Below, piece by piece: positions 39,911 through 49,243 of a DNA stretch of 64,000 nt (positions are counted from its first letter, which is position 1; each line of letters starts with the position of its first letter). The notes beneath the pieces were generated by a model. The model was not told where the DNA came from, did no database searches, and saw only the letters and a list, made by a program, of their open reading frames with translations. Made by a program: the position numbers and the translations under genes. Source of the stretch: an uncultured bacterium (GTDB lineage: Bacteria; Calescibacteriota; Calescibacteriia; Calescibacteriales; Calescibacteriaceae); the NCBI GenBank assembly GCA_938036315.1, contig CALHPK010000006.1:124001-188000 (forward strand). The letters run 5' to 3'.

Positions 39911-41647
39911 TCAAAATTTCAGGATACAGTTTATATCCTTTGTGATGGGCATTCTTCTGTCTTTCCCGAAGGCTCTGGAGCTTATTTTTATTCCCGGTGG
40001 TGCTTGCCTTCTTTTGTATTCTGCTTTTTCAACTAATTCTATGACTTTTTTTATTGTTTCTTTTTCAATGCCAGTTATTTTGTGGATTATTTCAGGGGAC
40101 ACATCTGTTTCAACATAGAGTTTGAGGATAGTATCTAAGATTTTGTATGGGGGTAGGGTGTCTTCGTCTTTTTGTCCCGGCCGGAGTTCTGCAGATGGTG
40201 GTTTCTCAAAAACTCGCCTCGGTATTATTTCTTTCCCCTTTATTTTATTGTAGTATTCTGCCAGTTTGTAGACATCTGTTTTGTATACATCTTTTATGAC
40301 AGAAAGCCCTCCGGCCATATCTCCATACAAAGTTGCATATCCTGTGCTCAGCTCACTTTTGTTCCCACATGTCAGAACGATGTACCCAAATTTATTGGAT
40401 ATTGTCATTCCTATGACACCTCTTATTCTGGCCTGTAGATTCTCTTCAGCGACTGAAAATGGAGTTCCAGAAAAAAGTTCGGCGAGTTCATTCATGAATG
40501 AGTTATAGATGTTAGTAATTGGAATCTTATAGAATTTTATCCCGAGATTTCTTGATAAAATCTCTGCGTCCTCGACCGAATGTTGTGACGAGAATTGAGA
40601 TGGCATACTGATGCCTATTACGTTTTCCGGACCTATCGCCTCGGAAGCTATGCAGGCTGTCAGCGAGGAGTCAATACCTCCAGATAGAGCAATTAAAGCT
40701 TTTGAGAATCCGTTTTTGCTTATGTAATCTCTGACACCAAGAACGAGTGCTTGAAATACTTCTTCCTCCCAAGGCGGAAAATCATATGGGGGGCTTTCGT
40801 CCAAACTGATTCCTTTTTCATCGGTCAACTTTATCTCGAGCGGAATTATTCTACAGCTAGATAGAGAAGTTTCAAATCTTCTTCGAGGATCATGAGCTAT
40901 CTTTGAGAAAACCTCCGCAGGTAGTATGTCCTTTATGAGTAAGGCTTCTTTGAAAAGGGGAGCTCTTGCCTTCACCTCTCCTGATGGAGATATTACTGAT
41001 GACGATCCGTCAAAAACCAGCTCGTCCTGACCACCAACAAGGTTGCAAAACAGAATAAAGACAGAGTAGTCTGAAGCTCTTGTTCTTATCATATCCTCTC
41101 TCATTTTGGGTTTTGATATATGATATGGAGAGGCTGATATATTGACAATTATATGCGCTTCTCCAGAAGTTACCATAGATAAGATGGGCTCTGTCGGATG
41201 CCATATATCCTCACATATTGAGACTCCAATTCTTATGCCGTCTTCTGTCAGGAGAACAATTTTTTCGCTTCCGGGTTTGAAATATCTTAGCTCATCGAAA
41301 ACACCATAGTTCGGCAAATGAATTTTCTTATATTTGTAAATTTTACCATTGCATATTATTGCCGCGCAGTTGTAAAGGTCTGTTTCTTTGTCAACATAGC
41401 CGATGATGATTATTGAATCATTCGATAGTTCCTTTATTTCTTCTAATGCTTCTTTCTGAGCCTCAATGAATTTCGGGTTGAAAACGAGGTCTTCCGGGGG
41501 GTATCCGGGTATAGCTAGTTCTGGAAAACATATAAGTTTGGCACCGCTATCTTTAGCACGAAGAATAAACTCTTTTATCTTTTTCAAATTCCCTTCTATG
41601 TCTCCTACTTTGGAATTTATCTGGCATAAAGCTGTTCTGATGTACAT
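39911..41647 (-). CDS. nadE: Glutamine-dependent NAD+ synthetase
   Basis: This 578-residue two-domain enzyme has an N-terminal nitrilase-type glutaminase with Glu in CFPELAIPGYPPEDL, Lys in KIHLPNYGVFDE and Cys in GVSICEDIWHP. The C-terminal ATP-pyrophosphatase domain has the P-loop ALSGGIDSSLTACIA and TCGNKSELSTGYATLYGDMA. It amidates nicotinic acid adenine dinucleotide to NAD using glutamine. The length matches the prokaryotic glutamine-dependent type. It begins six bases after the yceD stop and is probably co-transcribed with it. Confidence 0.96.
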   Translation of the reverse strand: MYIRTALCQINSKVGDIEGNLKKIKEFILRAKDSGAKLICFPELAIPGYPPEDLVFNPKFIEAQKEALEEIKELSNDSIIIIGYVDKETDLYNCAAIICNGKIYKYKKIHLPNYGVFDELRYFKPGSEKIVLLTEDGIRIGVSICEDIWHPTEPILSMVTSGEAHIIVNISASPYHISKPKMREDMIRTRASDYSVFILFCNLVGGQDELVFDGSSSVISPSGEVKARAPLFKEALLIKDILPAEVFSKIAHDPRRRFETSLSSCRIIPLEIKLTDEKGISLDESPPYDFPPWEEEVFQALVLGVRDYISKNGFSKALIALSGGIDSSLTACIASEAIGPENVIGISMPSQFSSQHSVEDAEILSRNLGIKFYKIPITNIYNSFMNELAELFSGTPFSVAEENLQARIRGVIGMTISNKFGYIVLTCGNKSELSTGYATLYGDMAGGLSVIKDVYKTDVYKLAEYYNKIKGKEIIPRRVFEKPPSAELRPGQKDEDTLPPYKILDTILKLYVETDVSPEIIHKITGIEKETIKKVIELVEKAEYKRRQAPPGIKISSRAFGKDRRMPITKDINCILKF

Positions 41648-41653
41648 ATTAAC

Positions 41654-42205
41654 TCATTTTATCGTTTTATTTTTTGATTTTTTTGTTGGTAGTAGATTTT
41701 TGATAAGGTTGTCAAGATTTGTTTTGATTTGAGTGGAGTTGTTACATGAACAGTTGTTTTCATTCAGATTCTCTCCACATTTTGGGCAGATTCCTTTGCA
41801 ATATTCAGAACAGTTTGCAAATTCAGGTAGACATAGTTCGCCAAGTTTCAATATATAATCGTAAAAATCCATCTCATCTCCTTCATAAAAATCGTCATCG
41901 AGATCTTCAAAGCTTAGTTCTATTTCTTCCTTTGTGGGGAGAGATTTTGAAGATTTGAGAAATACCTTCACTTGATCTGTAGTGTTATATATAAATTCTC
42001 TTAGGCATTTGCTACATTCCAATCTGCCCTCAACGAAAAGGTTTCCTTGTATTTCTACAGTTTCTCCATTTCTTTTTACAGTTCCGTTAAACAGAACTTT
42101 TATTTTTTCTCCTATGAATAATTTTGATACATTTATACCTTTTTCAGTTATATGTTTTATTTTTACTGGAGCGGAGAACAGCTCATCCTGTGTCTTTATT
42201 AACAT
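41654..42205 (-). CDS. yceD: YceD/DUF177 family protein
   Basis: This 183-residue protein has an N-terminal beta domain and the family segment EGRLECSKCLREFIYNT (about 68-84). It has an acidic middle and a C-terminal Cys cluster (CSEYCKGICPKCGENLNENN, then CSCN) that probably binds zinc. YceD homologues are involved in 23S rRNA/ribosome assembly and are usually followed by rpmF (L32). Here nadE follows instead, and no rpmF is in the window. A promoter-like TG-N5-TATAAA lies about 57 bases upstream. Confidence 0.82.
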   Translation of the reverse strand: MLIKTQDELFSAPVKIKHITEKGINVSKLFIGEKIKVLFNGTVKRNGETVEIQGNLFVEGRLECSKCLREFIYNTTDQVKVFLKSSKSLPTKEEIELSFEDLDDDFYEGDEMDFYDYILKLGELCLPEFANCSEYCKGICPKCGENLNENNCSCNNSTQIKTNLDNLIKNLLPTKKSKNKTIK

Positions 42206-42261
42206 TTTTACTAACAGGCAGATAATATCCTATTTTGGTCAAGTCTTTTCTGCCTATCCTT

Positions 42262-42274
42262 TTTATAATAGTCA
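42262..42274 (-). promoter_or_regulatory. Promoter-like TG-N5-TATAAA before yceD
   Basis: On the minus strand the sequence TGACTATTATAAA lies about 57 bases upstream of the yceD ATG and has the same layout as the element before tRNA-Trp. Confidence 0.4.
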
Positions 42275-42312
42275 AAAAAGTTTGTAATGTTCATTTTTAA
42301 GATTATTTTTGG

Positions 42313-42344
42313 CAGTAATTTTTGTATTCAGTAATTTTTGTATT
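42313..42344. repeat. 16-bp perfect tandem duplication
   Basis: CAGTAATTTTTGTATT is repeated twice in a row without mismatch in the divergent spacer between yceD and the small membrane protein gene. Confidence 0.8.
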
Positions 42345-42432
42345 TTCTTATCAATCGATTTATCTATTTTTTGCGACTCAGTTTGTATCCTGAAATTTGT
42401 TTTTTTTTACAATCTTATCTAAAGTTAATAAG

Positions 42433-42678
42433 ATGAGGCTAAGGGAGATACTTTTGAGAAACTTGAAAAGCTGGGTTTATCCTTTTTGGGTTTTAGGTTT
42501 TATATTTTCTCTTTTGATCTTGGGAATATTTATGTATGCGAGGATGATAGAAGATGAGCATATCTCAGGAGCGTTTGGGCTTGCTCCTATGATATTACTG
42601 CTGATTTTATTTTTCATAACGTTCTCAGCGCTGGCGATAAATGAATTTAAAAAAAGCAATAGAATACAAAAACTGTAG
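42433..42678 (+). CDS. Small membrane protein, two helices
   Basis: This 81-residue protein has a basic N-terminus (MRLREILLRNLKSW) and two predicted membrane helices (about 19-39 and 52-72: VLGFIFSLLILGIFMYA and PMILLLILFFITFSALA). A basic tail NEFKKSNRIQKL follows. It is not recognised. It ends 28 bases before the M16 peptidase gene and is probably co-transcribed with it. Two hydrophobic helices with basic ends suggest both termini in the cytoplasm. Confidence 0.65.
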   Translation: MRLREILLRNLKSWVYPFWVLGFIFSLLILGIFMYARMIEDEHISGAFGLAPMILLLILFFITFSALAINEFKKSNRIQKL

Positions 42679-42706
42679 AAGAAAATAAATAAAATTTACA
42701 AAAGAT

Positions 42707-45409
42707 ATGGGGAATCAAAGATATTTACCTTTAATCTCTCTTTGTTTTTCTTCATTATTATTGTTAGGTTATAGTTTGGCCCATGCAATAAAGATTGATC
42801 TTTGGGGGAAGAAGATGGAAAAAAGTAAAGAGTCAGAAGTGAAAAGGAAAGACTTAGGATTTGAACCGAAAATAAGGAAACTCGGGAATGGACTTGATGT
42901 TATTATTATTCCGAAAAGGGGTGGAAGTGGTGTTTCGGCTTTTTACTTGTGGGTCAAGGCTGGAGCTTCTTATGAAAGTCCAGAGTTTTTCGGGGGGGCG
43001 CATGTCCTTGAGCATATCGTTTTCAAAGGAAGTCCAGAAAGGGGTGTGAGTGAGGTCTCTGATGCTATAGAAAGAGTCGGTGGATATATAAACGCATGGA
43101 CATCATATGACGAAACAGTATACTGGGTAATCATACCATCAGAAAAAATTGATGTGGCAATAGATGTTTTGGGAGACATAGTGTGGAACCCGAAATTTTC
43201 AGATGAGGAGCTCGAAAGAGAAAAGGAAGTCGTCCTTGAAGAGTGGAGAAGAGGAGAAGATCGACCTGCAAGTAGACTATACAAGCAATTTTTCCAAACA
43301 ATCTACAAAGACTACGTATATGGACACCCGGTAATAGGCTACGAAGAGACAATAAAAAAGGTATCACGAGAACTAATCACAGAATTTCATTCAAAGTTTT
43401 ATTCTCCAAGGAATGCTTTTGTTATTGCAGTTGGGGACTTTGATGAAAATGAGATAATGGAGAAAATTAGGTCAAAATTCGGGAGGGTAAAGGATAAAAA
43501 GGAAAAAGTAGAAATTCCAAATTACCAAAGTCTGCCGAAATTTGAGGGTTTGTATTCATTTTCGATCAGTGGTGAGGAGAAAGAGGCTATACTTATGCTT
43601 GGGTTTTCGGGTATGCAGTTTTCTGTAACAGCTTCAGCCTACCTTGGTATAGTAAGCGAGATATTGGAGAAAGCTCTTGTGAAAAAACTCAGAGTAGAAG
43701 ATGTTATCGCAAATTCTGTTGATGCTGACTATTGGGCGCCAAAAGGTATCGGACTTTTCGGAATATATGCAACCTCAAAAGCGGAAAATCTTGAAAAGAT
43801 ATTGAACATAATTGTTGATGAGATAAGAAAGATAAAGAGTTTGGGGGTATCGGAGAAAGACCTTGAATCAGCAAAGAATTCAATTTTATCCAACTTATAT
43901 GGAGGTTTACAATCTGTAGGATCCATAGCGAGGATCTTTGGGCGGATATACCACTTGACTGGTAATTTAGATTCTATATATGAATATCTTGATATCATAA
44001 AAAGGGCAAAACCACAGGATCTTCAGAAGTTTATAGATGAGATATTTGATGATAAGAGAGCCTTGCTCGGGCTATATGTGAACAAAGAGGATGTCAAATA
44101 TGCCAGCATAGTAGAAGATAAATTCAAGAGTGTATCGTTTAGGTCCCCGTATTCACTTCCATTTACATTTGTGAAGGAATATGAAGGAATAAGATTGTAC
44201 AAAGCCTCAAACGGTTTAAGGATAGTCCTCAAAAGCGTAAAAGGTACAGGTACTATATCTGTGGTAGCAGTGTTCCCAGGTGGGCAGATCTTTTATCCAA
44301 CTGAGGTGGGGACTCCACTTCTTGCATCGAAAACTCTGATAAGAGGAACAAAAAATAGAACAGCTAAAATGATCCTTGATGAAATAAAAGAAATAGGAGG
44401 AGGAATAGGAGCTGGAGCAGATTTTGATTCTCTCTCTGTGTCATCTTCATTTCTTGCAGAAAAGAGAGAGAAGGGGCTTGATATATTCTTTGACATACTA
44501 CTTAATCCCTCTTTCCCAGTAGAAGAAATTGAAAAGGTTAAAAGCGATATCATTGAGGATCTGAGGACCAGATATGATAATCCGCAAGTTCAGGCTTTTG
44601 ATGAATTTTATAAATTTCTTTTCCCGGAAACTCCTTACGCCTTCCCAGAGCTTGCAAAAGAGGAGAGTATAAAGGATAGAAAGAAAGAAGATTTAGAAAA
44701 ATTCTGGAACTTTATAAACTCTGATCCAGATAAAGTGGTAATTTCGATAGTTGGTGATTTTGACTATGATGATATGTTGAGACTTCTTTTTTTGTATGGG
44801 GAGCCATTATTTTCGAGAGAGAAGGAAAGGAACATAGATTTTCAGTGGGAGTTTAGCTGTAACTCCAATGCTGGGAGTAAGTCAATATATCGCAAGGGGA
44901 ACCAAGTTCATATAGTAGCTGGTTTCTGTGGTCCGACTGTTACTGATGAGATGTCTCCGGTATTTCAGGTTATATCCGCATCTGTTTCGGGAATGGGGGG
45001 AAGATTTTTTATGAATCTACGGGAGCAGAGAGGATTAGCTTATGTTGTGGCTCCAATCAGGCGAGCACATCTTGGAGTTGGTCTCTTTGGAGGATACATT
45101 GCATCAGCTCCTGAGAAACTCGAAGAAGCAAAGAATGGACTAATAGACGAACTCAATAAGCTCGATTCTCTGACAGACAAAGAGATTGAAAGAGGCAAGA
45201 ACCTAATTTTAGGAACTCTTAAGAGGAATCTACAAACAAATAGTAGTTGGGCAGAAACGCTTGCTTCGTACGAATTTTTAGGTTTCGGGTTTGATTATTT
45301 TGCTATTTTGCCAGAAAAGATAAAAAGAGTGTCAAAAGAAGATATTATTTCTGCCCTTCGTAAATATAATCAGATGATAAATGTTGTTGTTCTTGGTCCG
45401 GTAGAATAA
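42707..45409 (+). CDS. M16 (pitrilysin-type) zinc peptidase, fused two-half form
   Basis: This 900-residue protein has an N-terminal signal-like segment (ISLCFSSLLLLGYSLAHA), so it is probably periplasmic. The first half carries the inverse zinc motif HVLEHIVFKG (HxxEH, about residue 100) and the third ligand region EKEVVLEEWRRGED (about 180). The second half repeats the M16 fold but has lost HxxEH; it keeps the substrate-binding RGLAYVVAPIRRAHLGVGLFGG. M16 enzymes degrade peptides in a clamshell chamber. In many bacteria the active and inactive halves are separate genes; here they are one polypeptide. Confidence 0.93.
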   Translation: MGNQRYLPLISLCFSSLLLLGYSLAHAIKIDLWGKKMEKSKESEVKRKDLGFEPKIRKLGNGLDVIIIPKRGGSGVSAFYLWVKAGASYESPEFFGGAHVLEHIVFKGSPERGVSEVSDAIERVGGYINAWTSYDETVYWVIIPSEKIDVAIDVLGDIVWNPKFSDEELEREKEVVLEEWRRGEDRPASRLYKQFFQTIYKDYVYGHPVIGYEETIKKVSRELITEFHSKFYSPRNAFVIAVGDFDENEIMEKIRSKFGRVKDKKEKVEIPNYQSLPKFEGLYSFSISGEEKEAILMLGFSGMQFSVTASAYLGIVSEILEKALVKKLRVEDVIANSVDADYWAPKGIGLFGIYATSKAENLEKILNIIVDEIRKIKSLGVSEKDLESAKNSILSNLYGGLQSVGSIARIFGRIYHLTGNLDSIYEYLDIIKRAKPQDLQKFIDEIFDDKRALLGLYVNKEDVKYASIVEDKFKSVSFRSPYSLPFTFVKEYEGIRLYKASNGLRIVLKSVKGTGTISVVAVFPGGQIFYPTEVGTPLLASKTLIRGTKNRTAKMILDEIKEIGGGIGAGADFDSLSVSSSFLAEKREKGLDIFFDILLNPSFPVEEIEKVKSDIIEDLRTRYDNPQVQAFDEFYKFLFPETPYAFPELAKEESIKDRKKEDLEKFWNFINSDPDKVVISIVGDFDYDDMLRLLFLYGEPLFSREKERNIDFQWEFSCNSNAGSKSIYRKGNQVHIVAGFCGPTVTDEMSPVFQVISASVSGMGGRFFMNLREQRGLAYVVAPIRRAHLGVGLFGGYIASAPEKLEEAKNGLIDELNKLDSLTDKEIERGKNLILGTLKRNLQTNSSWAETLASYEFLGFGFDYFAILPEKIKRVSKEDIISALRKYNQMINVVVLGPVE

Positions 45410-45537
45410 CCGCTTATTTTTTGATCCACCTTGATCTATTTTGGATTTAGCATCTTCGATACTTCCTTTATAAGAATGAATTTTCAGTATCTATATCTTA
45501 TATTTTATGGATTGCTAAGATTATTGTATTTAAGAAG

Positions 45538-46359
45538 ATGAAAAGACAGGAGAAAGAAGAGTTCGAGCCTGTTATAGCTAAAGGAAAAAGAAAAGAATTC
45601 TTCAAAGATAAAGTTATAGAATTCACCGAAGATCTCTTCTATACTATTTCTGAAAGATGGAAAGAAGTTCTTGTCGGCTTTGCAGGAGTGATTCTTGCTG
45701 TAGGTCTGATACTTGGAGTATTTGAGTACAGAAAGAATAAAATTAAGAATGAATTTTTGACTTTTGAGAGCGCTTATCAATTAATTGTCTCATATGATAT
45801 GACAAAAGACAGTAAATTTATTGATGAGGCAGTAGCTAAGCTCTATCAAGTTCAGAGCAATCCTAAATACATATCGAAGGTATTTCTAGCATGGGCTCTT
45901 TCAAAGCAAGAAAAGTATAATGAAGCATCTGAGATACTGAATCAGATAATTTATGATGATAAATTAGTGTTAGGATTAAGAAAGTTGGCTACTGTGCTTA
46001 AGATAAATATTTTGGCTGGTAAAGATTGTGAGGAAATTATAAAAACCTGGAAATTTATGAAAGATAAAGAAAAGAATTTGTCACCAGAGGAGATTGATAA
46101 AGCTTTTTCTGTTATACCTATTCCTATAAGGACGTATTTTGAAATTATAAGATGTTCTGACAAAAACCCAGAAGTCTTGCAAGATTTGTTATATGAAATT
46201 GATTTTATGTATATGATAGAAAGGCTGGTATCTCAAGACAGAGCAAATATGTTTGTAGTTCTGAAAAATTATGCATATCAGCGGTTAAGGGGACTGCCCA
46301 CAGGGCTGCCCACCACTGAATTTCCAATCCAACAACCTGAAAAATTGGAAAAACAATAA
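45538..46359 (+). CDS. YfgM-like membrane-anchored TPR protein
   Basis: This 273-residue protein has a charged cytoplasmic N-terminus (1-40), one membrane helix (VLVGFAGVILAVGLILGVF, about 42-60) and a periplasmic helical domain with TPR-like units (KVFLAWALSKQEKYNEASEIL). YfgM in E. coli works with PpiD at the SecYEG translocon, and yfgM is next to bamB. The same order is seen here: the next gene is a beta-propeller protein 21 bases downstream. The C-terminus contains an in-frame 12-bp duplication (GLPTGLPTTE, about 46291-46314). The assignment rests on topology and context. Confidence 0.65.
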   Translation: MKRQEKEEFEPVIAKGKRKEFFKDKVIEFTEDLFYTISERWKEVLVGFAGVILAVGLILGVFEYRKNKIKNEFLTFESAYQLIVSYDMTKDSKFIDEAVAKLYQVQSNPKYISKVFLAWALSKQEKYNEASEILNQIIYDDKLVLGLRKLATVLKINILAGKDCEEIIKTWKFMKDKEKNLSPEEIDKAFSVIPIPIRTYFEIIRCSDKNPEVLQDLLYEIDFMYMIERLVSQDRANMFVVLKNYAYQRLRGLPTGLPTTEFPIQQPEKLEKQ

Positions 46360-46380
46360 GATATAGTCAATGATTAACTA

Positions 46381-47499
46381 ATGCCTTACCTTGCTACACT
46401 CTTGATATCGCTCAATCTTCAGTTTCTATATTTCTTTAGACCAGCAGCTTACTATAACAATGTTTTTGCTATCGCTCCATTTATTTTCCCAGATAAATTA
46501 GCTGTCTTACCTACTGAAGGGAGAATATTTGTGATATTAAGAGATCCTGCTTCAAGCATAAACTCTGTTGAGATAGATATTGGTAGAGAGCCTACTTCAG
46601 ATATTGTCAGAATAGAAGATAATACGCTTGGTTTCTGCACGGACAAGCCAGAGGTTATTTTTCTGAGTAAATATGGAATTGAATTGAGAGTTGATGCTGA
46701 ATTCCCCTGTATCGTTCCTCCAATAAAATTTGGAGGTAAAATTTGGTTTGTTGATCTGAGGGGTAATTTATGCTCGATTGAGAGGGAACAAAAAGAAAGT
46801 AGAGATATCAAATGCTTCTCTCTTGATGAAGAGTCAGTAAAGATAGCTCCAGAAATTATTAATCTGACCACTCCCCAGATGAAAGTATTTCAAGGAAACC
46901 TTTTTATAGCTTACAGAAATAAGTTATTTGTTTTATCTGATGTTTCAAAGTATCAGCTTCTTGAGCTCCCTGGTATTTCAATATCCTCGTTCGAGCTAAG
47001 GGGCAGATATCTAGTTGTTACTACAGAAGATACTCTCTATCTTTTTGAAGTGTGGAAGAAAGGGGGTGTTATAGAGTACCGGAAGATTTTTGAAAAAACC
47101 CTAAAGAATATTTCTGGAATGGATTTCGATGGTCAAAATATTGTAGTATCCAGATGGGATGGATTTTCAATAGTAAATATTAGAGGTTTTACCAAGACTG
47201 TGAGGATAGCCAGCTTGTTTGACACTTCGAATCCTATATTGTTAGGCGATCACGTGGTTTTTGCCGGAAGTTTTGGGAAGTATTTGAAATCTATATATCC
47301 GTATAAAAATTCTATCATTCTTGCTCGCTTTGAAGTCGTAGGTAATAAATACAAAGTTTCAATCGAAGAAGAAAAGATAATTCATTCTTTCCCCAAAAAG
47401 ATAAGGAGGTTTGATGACAAAATCGCATTCATCACAGATGACGGGACTTTATACCTTTTCAGGATTTTTTCACCAGGATCCCCTCATCTTTCCCGATAG
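46381..47499 (+). CDS. Beta-propeller protein, BamB-like
   Basis: This 372-residue protein has a hydrophobic start (ATLLISLNLQFLYFF), so it is probably exported. Regularly spaced propeller strands follow: KLAVLPTEGRIFVI, GGKIWFVDLRGNLCSI, GNLFIAYRNKLFVLSD, GRYLVVTTEDTLYLFE and DKIAFITDDGTLYLF. BamB is the propeller subunit of the outer-membrane protein assembly machine. The yfgM-like neighbour supports a BamB role, but no lipobox is visible and the sequence is divergent, so a generic PQQ-like propeller remains possible. Its last 41 bases overlap convergent vanZ. Confidence 0.55.
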   Translation: MPYLATLLISLNLQFLYFFRPAAYYNNVFAIAPFIFPDKLAVLPTEGRIFVILRDPASSINSVEIDIGREPTSDIVRIEDNTLGFCTDKPEVIFLSKYGIELRVDAEFPCIVPPIKFGGKIWFVDLRGNLCSIEREQKESRDIKCFSLDEESVKIAPEIINLTTPQMKVFQGNLFIAYRNKLFVLSDVSKYQLLELPGISISSFELRGRYLVVTTEDTLYLFEVWKKGGVIEYRKIFEKTLKNISGMDFDGQNIVVSRWDGFSIVNIRGFTKTVRIASLFDTSNPILLGDHVVFAGSFGKYLKSIYPYKNSIILARFEVVGNKYKVSIEEEKIIHSFPKKIRRFDDKIAFITDDGTLYLFRIFSPGSPHLSR

Positions 47500-48013
47500 C
47501 ATACTTTGAAAAAACTATCCCTAAGAATACTCCAAAAGAATTCATAAATATATCCTTCCATTCAAAGTATCTTCGTGGCAGTGGAAGAATGTTTTGGATT
47601 TGTAAGACTCCCTGTATTAACTCATCTGTAAAACCAATAATTCCGCCTATGATGAATGCTATTATGTATTTGTAAGGAGAGGGAAGTTCAACAGCTTCGG
47701 TTAGTAAAAACCCAAGAAGACCATACTCCAAAAAATGGATCCTCTCAGCAGGTATATCTATGCTGAATGTTATGATGATCCCCGATAGTAACAAATAAAA
47801 TAGCCAGAAGTATCCTCTGGGGTTTGTGATGAATTTTAGTGTACCTTTTGTGATAATGACTAACCCAAGAATTATAAGAATGGTCATAAAGTAGTTGTAG
47901 TTTTTACCCGCTATACTTCTGAGAAGATCTACAAAATATGGAGCAAACGGCACAGTAAGGTAGATTACTCCGGTATACAGGAATATTATACCCCACAGTT
48001 TTTTTCTGTTCAT
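47459..48013 (-). CDS. VanZ-like membrane protein
   Basis: This 184-residue protein has about five membrane helices and the VanZ-like charged motifs AERIHFLEYGLLGFLL, FTDELIQGVLQI, and WKDIFMNSFGVFLGIV. VanZ gives low teicoplanin resistance in enterococci; the many environmental homologues have no agreed role. It overlaps the 3' end of the BamB-like gene by 41 bases in convergent orientation. The upstream spacer holds the divergent rpmH promoter. Confidence 0.88.
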   Translation of the reverse strand: MNRKKLWGIIFLYTGVIYLTVPFAPYFVDLLRSIAGKNYNYFMTILIILGLVIITKGTLKFITNPRGYFWLFYLLLSGIIITFSIDIPAERIHFLEYGLLGFLLTEAVELPSPYKYIIAFIIGGIIGFTDELIQGVLQIQNILPLPRRYFEWKDIFMNSFGVFLGIVFSKYAIGKDEGILVKKS

Positions 48014-48095
48014 AAAGTCATATCTAATTTTGTTATGATCAAGAATGATTTCATAATTAACTGAGAAAAGTCAAAATTTTTCCATCTTTTGTTTT

Positions 48096-48107
48096 TGCTT
48101 TTATAAT
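48096..48107 (+). promoter_or_regulatory. Promoter-like TG-N4-TATAAT before rpmH
   Basis: TGCTTTTATAAT is identical over 12 bases to the element at 5501-5512. It would start transcription at about 48114, just upstream of the AAAGGAGGT ribosome site (48125-48133). Confidence 0.55.
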
Positions 48108-48141
48108 TTATGAAAGGTTTATCCAAAGGAGGTAGATCATT

Positions 48142-48312
48142 ATGGCAATGAAGGAAGCTACATTGAAAAGGAGAAAGAGATTGAGAACTCATGGCTTTTT
48201 AAAGCGAATGGCAACTAAGTCTGGTAGAGAAATAATCAGAAGAAGACGAAAGAAGGGGAGATGGAGATTAACTCCAGGAATATATCACAAATTAAGAGCT
48301 GTTAGAAGATGA
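48142..48312 (+). CDS. rpmH: 50S ribosomal protein L34
   Basis: This 56-residue, very basic protein contains [20 protein letters not shown] and [18 protein letters not shown], matching L34 (RTHGFxxRMATKxGRxVLxxRRxKGR). It is about ten residues longer than the usual 44-46 residues, with the extra part at the C-terminus ([11 protein letters not shown]). A strong AAAGGAGGT lies eight bases before the ATG. The usual neighbour rnpA is not downstream; convergent aroE follows two bases later. Confidence 0.95.
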   Translation: MAMKEATLKRRKRLRTHGFLKRMATKSGREIIRRRRKKGRWRLTPGIYHKLRAVRR

Positions 48313-48314
48313 AA

Positions 48315-49202
48315 TTATTGTTCTAACTTAAGCCTTCTTTTCAGTTCTTTTTTTGCTGACAGTAACATAGTTTTCTCATCAGGTATAAGACCAGTCCATA
48401 TCTCAAAACTTTTTTTTCCTTGTAGAACGAGCATAAGTAGTCCATCCTGGGTTATGTATCCGTAGGATTTTGCGATTTTTTGAAATTCTGTGGGGACGTA
48501 TATTGTATCGTAGAATAGCTTCTGGGGTTTACCTTTCCTTCTTTTTGTGGGTAACTTGCCTATGATGTCAAACAGATTTTCTCCTTTTTTCCAGCCTACA
48601 GAGGTTGCATTCACAATTATGTCAAACTCTTCAAAATCTATTTTCCTTATATCTTGTATATCGATAGTGCTATTTTTGAATAGGTGCTCAGTATCTTCTT
48701 TTATTTTTTCTGCTCTCTCAAGGGTTCTGCCGAAAATTACTATCTTCTTTGCGTTGTTCTTTGCAGAAGAATAGACTATAGATCGGCTTACTCCTCCTGT
48801 ACCTATTACAGCTATAGTGCTATCTTCGAGTTTGAATCCGGTCTTTTTGATAGACTCCTCAAATCCGTATATATCTGTATTGAAAGCTTTAATAGTTACT
48901 CTGCTTTTGTTTCGGATAAAAAGGAGTGTGTTTGCTGACTTGATATTGCTAACTTCTTCTGATGTTTCATCAGCTATTTTGTATGCTAATTCTTTATACG
49001 GAAGCGTTACATTAAGTCCCCTAAATCCGAGCTCCACAGCGCTGTGTACAGCTTTTTCAAAATTTTCAACCTCAAAGGCAAGGTAAGCTCCTGAGATTTT
49101 AAGTTTCTTCATTACAGCATTGTGCATTGCTGGAGAAAGGGAGTGAAAAGCTGGGAATCCAACAACTCCAAGATAGATGGGTTTGTTGTCGTGTTGGGAC
49201 AT
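48315..49202 (-). CDS. aroE: Shikimate dehydrogenase
   Basis: This enzyme of about 295 residues has an N-terminal substrate domain (GVVGFPAFHSLSPAMHNAV; the SxS and the catalytic Lys in GLNVTLPYKELAY). It also has TANTLLF-like SANTLLFIR, FNTDIYGFEESI, an NADP-binding VIGTGGVSRSIVYSSAK and VGWKKGENLFD. AroE reduces 3-dehydroshikimate to shikimate. I chose ATG 49202; a TTG at 49226 would add eight residues before GVVGFP. It ends two bases from rpmH and lies 41 bases after tusA on the same strand. Confidence 0.94.
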   Translation of the reverse strand: MSQHDNKPIYLGVVGFPAFHSLSPAMHNAVMKKLKISGAYLAFEVENFEKAVHSAVELGFRGLNVTLPYKELAYKIADETSEEVSNIKSANTLLFIRNKSRVTIKAFNTDIYGFEESIKKTGFKLEDSTIAVIGTGGVSRSIVYSSAKNNAKKIVIFGRTLERAEKIKEDTEHLFKNSTIDIQDIRKIDFEEFDIIVNATSVGWKKGENLFDIIGKLPTKRRKGKPQKLFYDTIYVPTEFQKIAKSYGYITQDGLLMLVLQGKKSFEIWTGLIPDEKTMLLSAKKELKRRLKLEQ

Positions 49203-49243
49203 GCTGAAATATTCTTTTCTGCTCAATAATTTAGGATCTATAT

